This document shows positions 63,353 to 64,000 of a DNA stretch of 64,000 nucleotides, in pieces. The stretch spans positions 2,232,001 through 2,296,000 of the forward strand of contig NZ_JAPDPC010000001.1 in the NCBI RefSeq assembly GCF_026283945.1, written 5' to 3'. Under the pieces are notes generated by a model. That model was not told where the DNA came from. It worked only from the letters and a program-made list of their open reading frames with translations, and made no database searches. Position 1 is the stretch's first letter; each line of letters starts with the position of its first letter. This DNA is from Dyella humicola. GTDB lineage: Bacteria > Pseudomonadota > Gammaproteobacteria > Xanthomonadales > Rhodanobacteraceae. A program made the position numbers and the translations under genes.

Positions 63353-63763
63353 GTGAGTACGGCGAAGGGTGCGCACCAGAATGATTACGCCATGATCCCG
63401 ACTCGTCTTTCTGAACAAGCGTTGGATCCGCTAGGGTTCACCGAGGCGGGTCGAGTGCAGAGCCATCGAGTACTTCGATGGTTTGGGCTTTCTGTGAATG
63501 AGCTGGAGTGCATGCTCGATCTCACGCGCGAACACAACGGTAATCCCGCCACCGCTGATCAGTTTGTTGTGAAATTGGCCTTCCTGGCAAACACCGTCAC
63601 TTCATGCTTCCAAAGCGAGGCAAAGAGCGCCGCCTGGTTTCGGGCCGTCAATCCATTACTGGGCGGGTTGTCTCCCATAGAGATGATTGCACATGGCCGA
63701 ATAAACCGCCTTGAGCGATGGATCGAGGGAGCGCTCCAATCTTTCAATGAGTATCCGATGTAG
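63353..63763 (+). CDS. MbcA/ParS-like (DUF2384) protein
   Basis: 136 residues from a GTG, or 123 from the ATG at 63392. The C-terminal AAWFRAVNPLLGGLSPIEMI followed by GRINRLERWIEGALQS is a good match to the MbcA/ParS C-terminal domain (W....P.LGG.SP.E....G....LE..I). The N-terminal half (HRVLRWFGLSVNELECMLDL) may hold an Xre-type helix-turn-helix. The usual RES-domain toxin gene is absent downstream as far as the window goes. Confidence 0.62.
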   Translation: MSTAKGAHQNDYAMIPTRLSEQALDPLGFTEAGRVQSHRVLRWFGLSVNELECMLDLTREHNGNPATADQFVVKLAFLANTVTSCFQSEAKSAAWFRAVNPLLGGLSPIEMIAHGRINRLERWIEGALQSFNEYPM

Positions 63764-64000
63764 TCGAACAGAAATGCTTGCTTCGGCTCCAAGTTGGCTG
63801 GCCGCAATAGCACAGGTCTTCGACTGACGCGGCTCACATCTGCTGGCCACAATCACCGGTTTTGAGTGCCTAGCGACTGAAGGCGTTACATTCTCTGACT
63901 AAGGTTCATTTCGCCGGATGTAACGCAATCACTTAGCGGGGCGTAACGAAAACACCTGTTTCGGCTGGAACGAAGCCATGCCAGTGCCGTGCCAAGCCAG

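Noticed and set aside
1-64000. CRISPR array, rRNA or tRNA genes
   Set aside because: No regularly spaced repeats with unique spacers and no recognisable RNA gene sequence were seen on reading; a dedicated search could still find a tRNA.

Overview
The window is GC-rich, with compact genes separated by gene-poor, IS-scarred gaps. The overall look (DyP and SrpA-type peroxidases, cyanide-insensitive bd oxidase, PagL, EmrAB-type efflux with a NodT-type outer-membrane lipoprotein, ECF41 sigma factors, several LysR/AraC regulators) fits a Gram-negative proteobacterium. My best guess is Xanthomonadales/Rhodanobacteraceae (Dyella- or Luteibacter-like). This placement is inference; no rRNA, tRNA or housekeeping marker is present to confirm it.

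Layout. 1-3.7 kb: the edge of a contractile injection system (tail tube start and tail sheath, minus strand) with a SARP/BTAD regulator behind it. 4.6-12 kb: an XRE-type regulator, a lipoprotein, an FAD monooxygenase, a decayed second SARP gene and the first of three paralogous metallo-beta-lactamase-fold hydrolases, among remnants of IS5- and IS21-type elements. 12-17 kb: an ECF41 sigma factor, a TMEM175-like channel, a LysR regulator, an AhpD-like carboxymuconolactone decarboxylase (CMD) and a secreted cupin. 17-24 kb: respiratory and oxidative-stress block: cytochrome bd (cydA, cydB, DUF2474 peptide), catalase, an orphan PAS histidine kinase and a chloroperoxidase-type hydrolase. 24-34 kb: HD-domain protein, two small MbcA/ParS-like proteins, PagL, exported isochorismatase-like and esterase-like enzymes, a long AI-2E family transporter and the second MBL hydrolase. 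35-38 kb: a second copy of the ECF41 neighbourhood (NmrA-like reductase, CMD stub, secreted cupin, ECF41 sigma factor), with a perfect ECF41-type promoter directly in front of the sigma gene. 38-42.5 kb: tripartite efflux operon. 42.7-48.6 kb: IS3 remnant, two secreted proteins of unknown function, FUSC transporter and the third MBL hydrolase. 49-54 kb: cupin, SDR, antibiotic-biosynthesis-type monooxygenase and GMC oxidoreductase with a divergent GlxA/AraC regulator. 54-60.9 kb: MbcA/ParS-like protein, then an alcohol dehydrogenase/SnoaL/DyP/SrpA peroxidase cluster with a divergent LysR regulator and a perfect palindrome between them. 61-64 kb: an isolated possible PD-(D/E)xK nuclease, a coiled-coil protein and another MbcA/ParS-like protein.

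Two themes recur. First, peroxide/aldehyde/quinone-type redox defence: two catalase-fold proteins, a DyP peroxidase, an AhpD-like CMD, three cupins, several oxidoreductases and two ECF41 sigma factors whose classical targets are CMDs, oxidoreductases and epimerases. Second, duplication and decay: paired cupins, paired sigma factors, an intact and a stub CMD, three MBL hydrolases, an intact and a broken SARP gene. An unexplained 30-bp element occurs eight times, always in the same orientation and almost always between genes. Two copies tightly flank the orphan possible nuclease, and two others flank the lipoprotein gene. I regard this element and the ECF41 promoter pair as the most interesting signals here.
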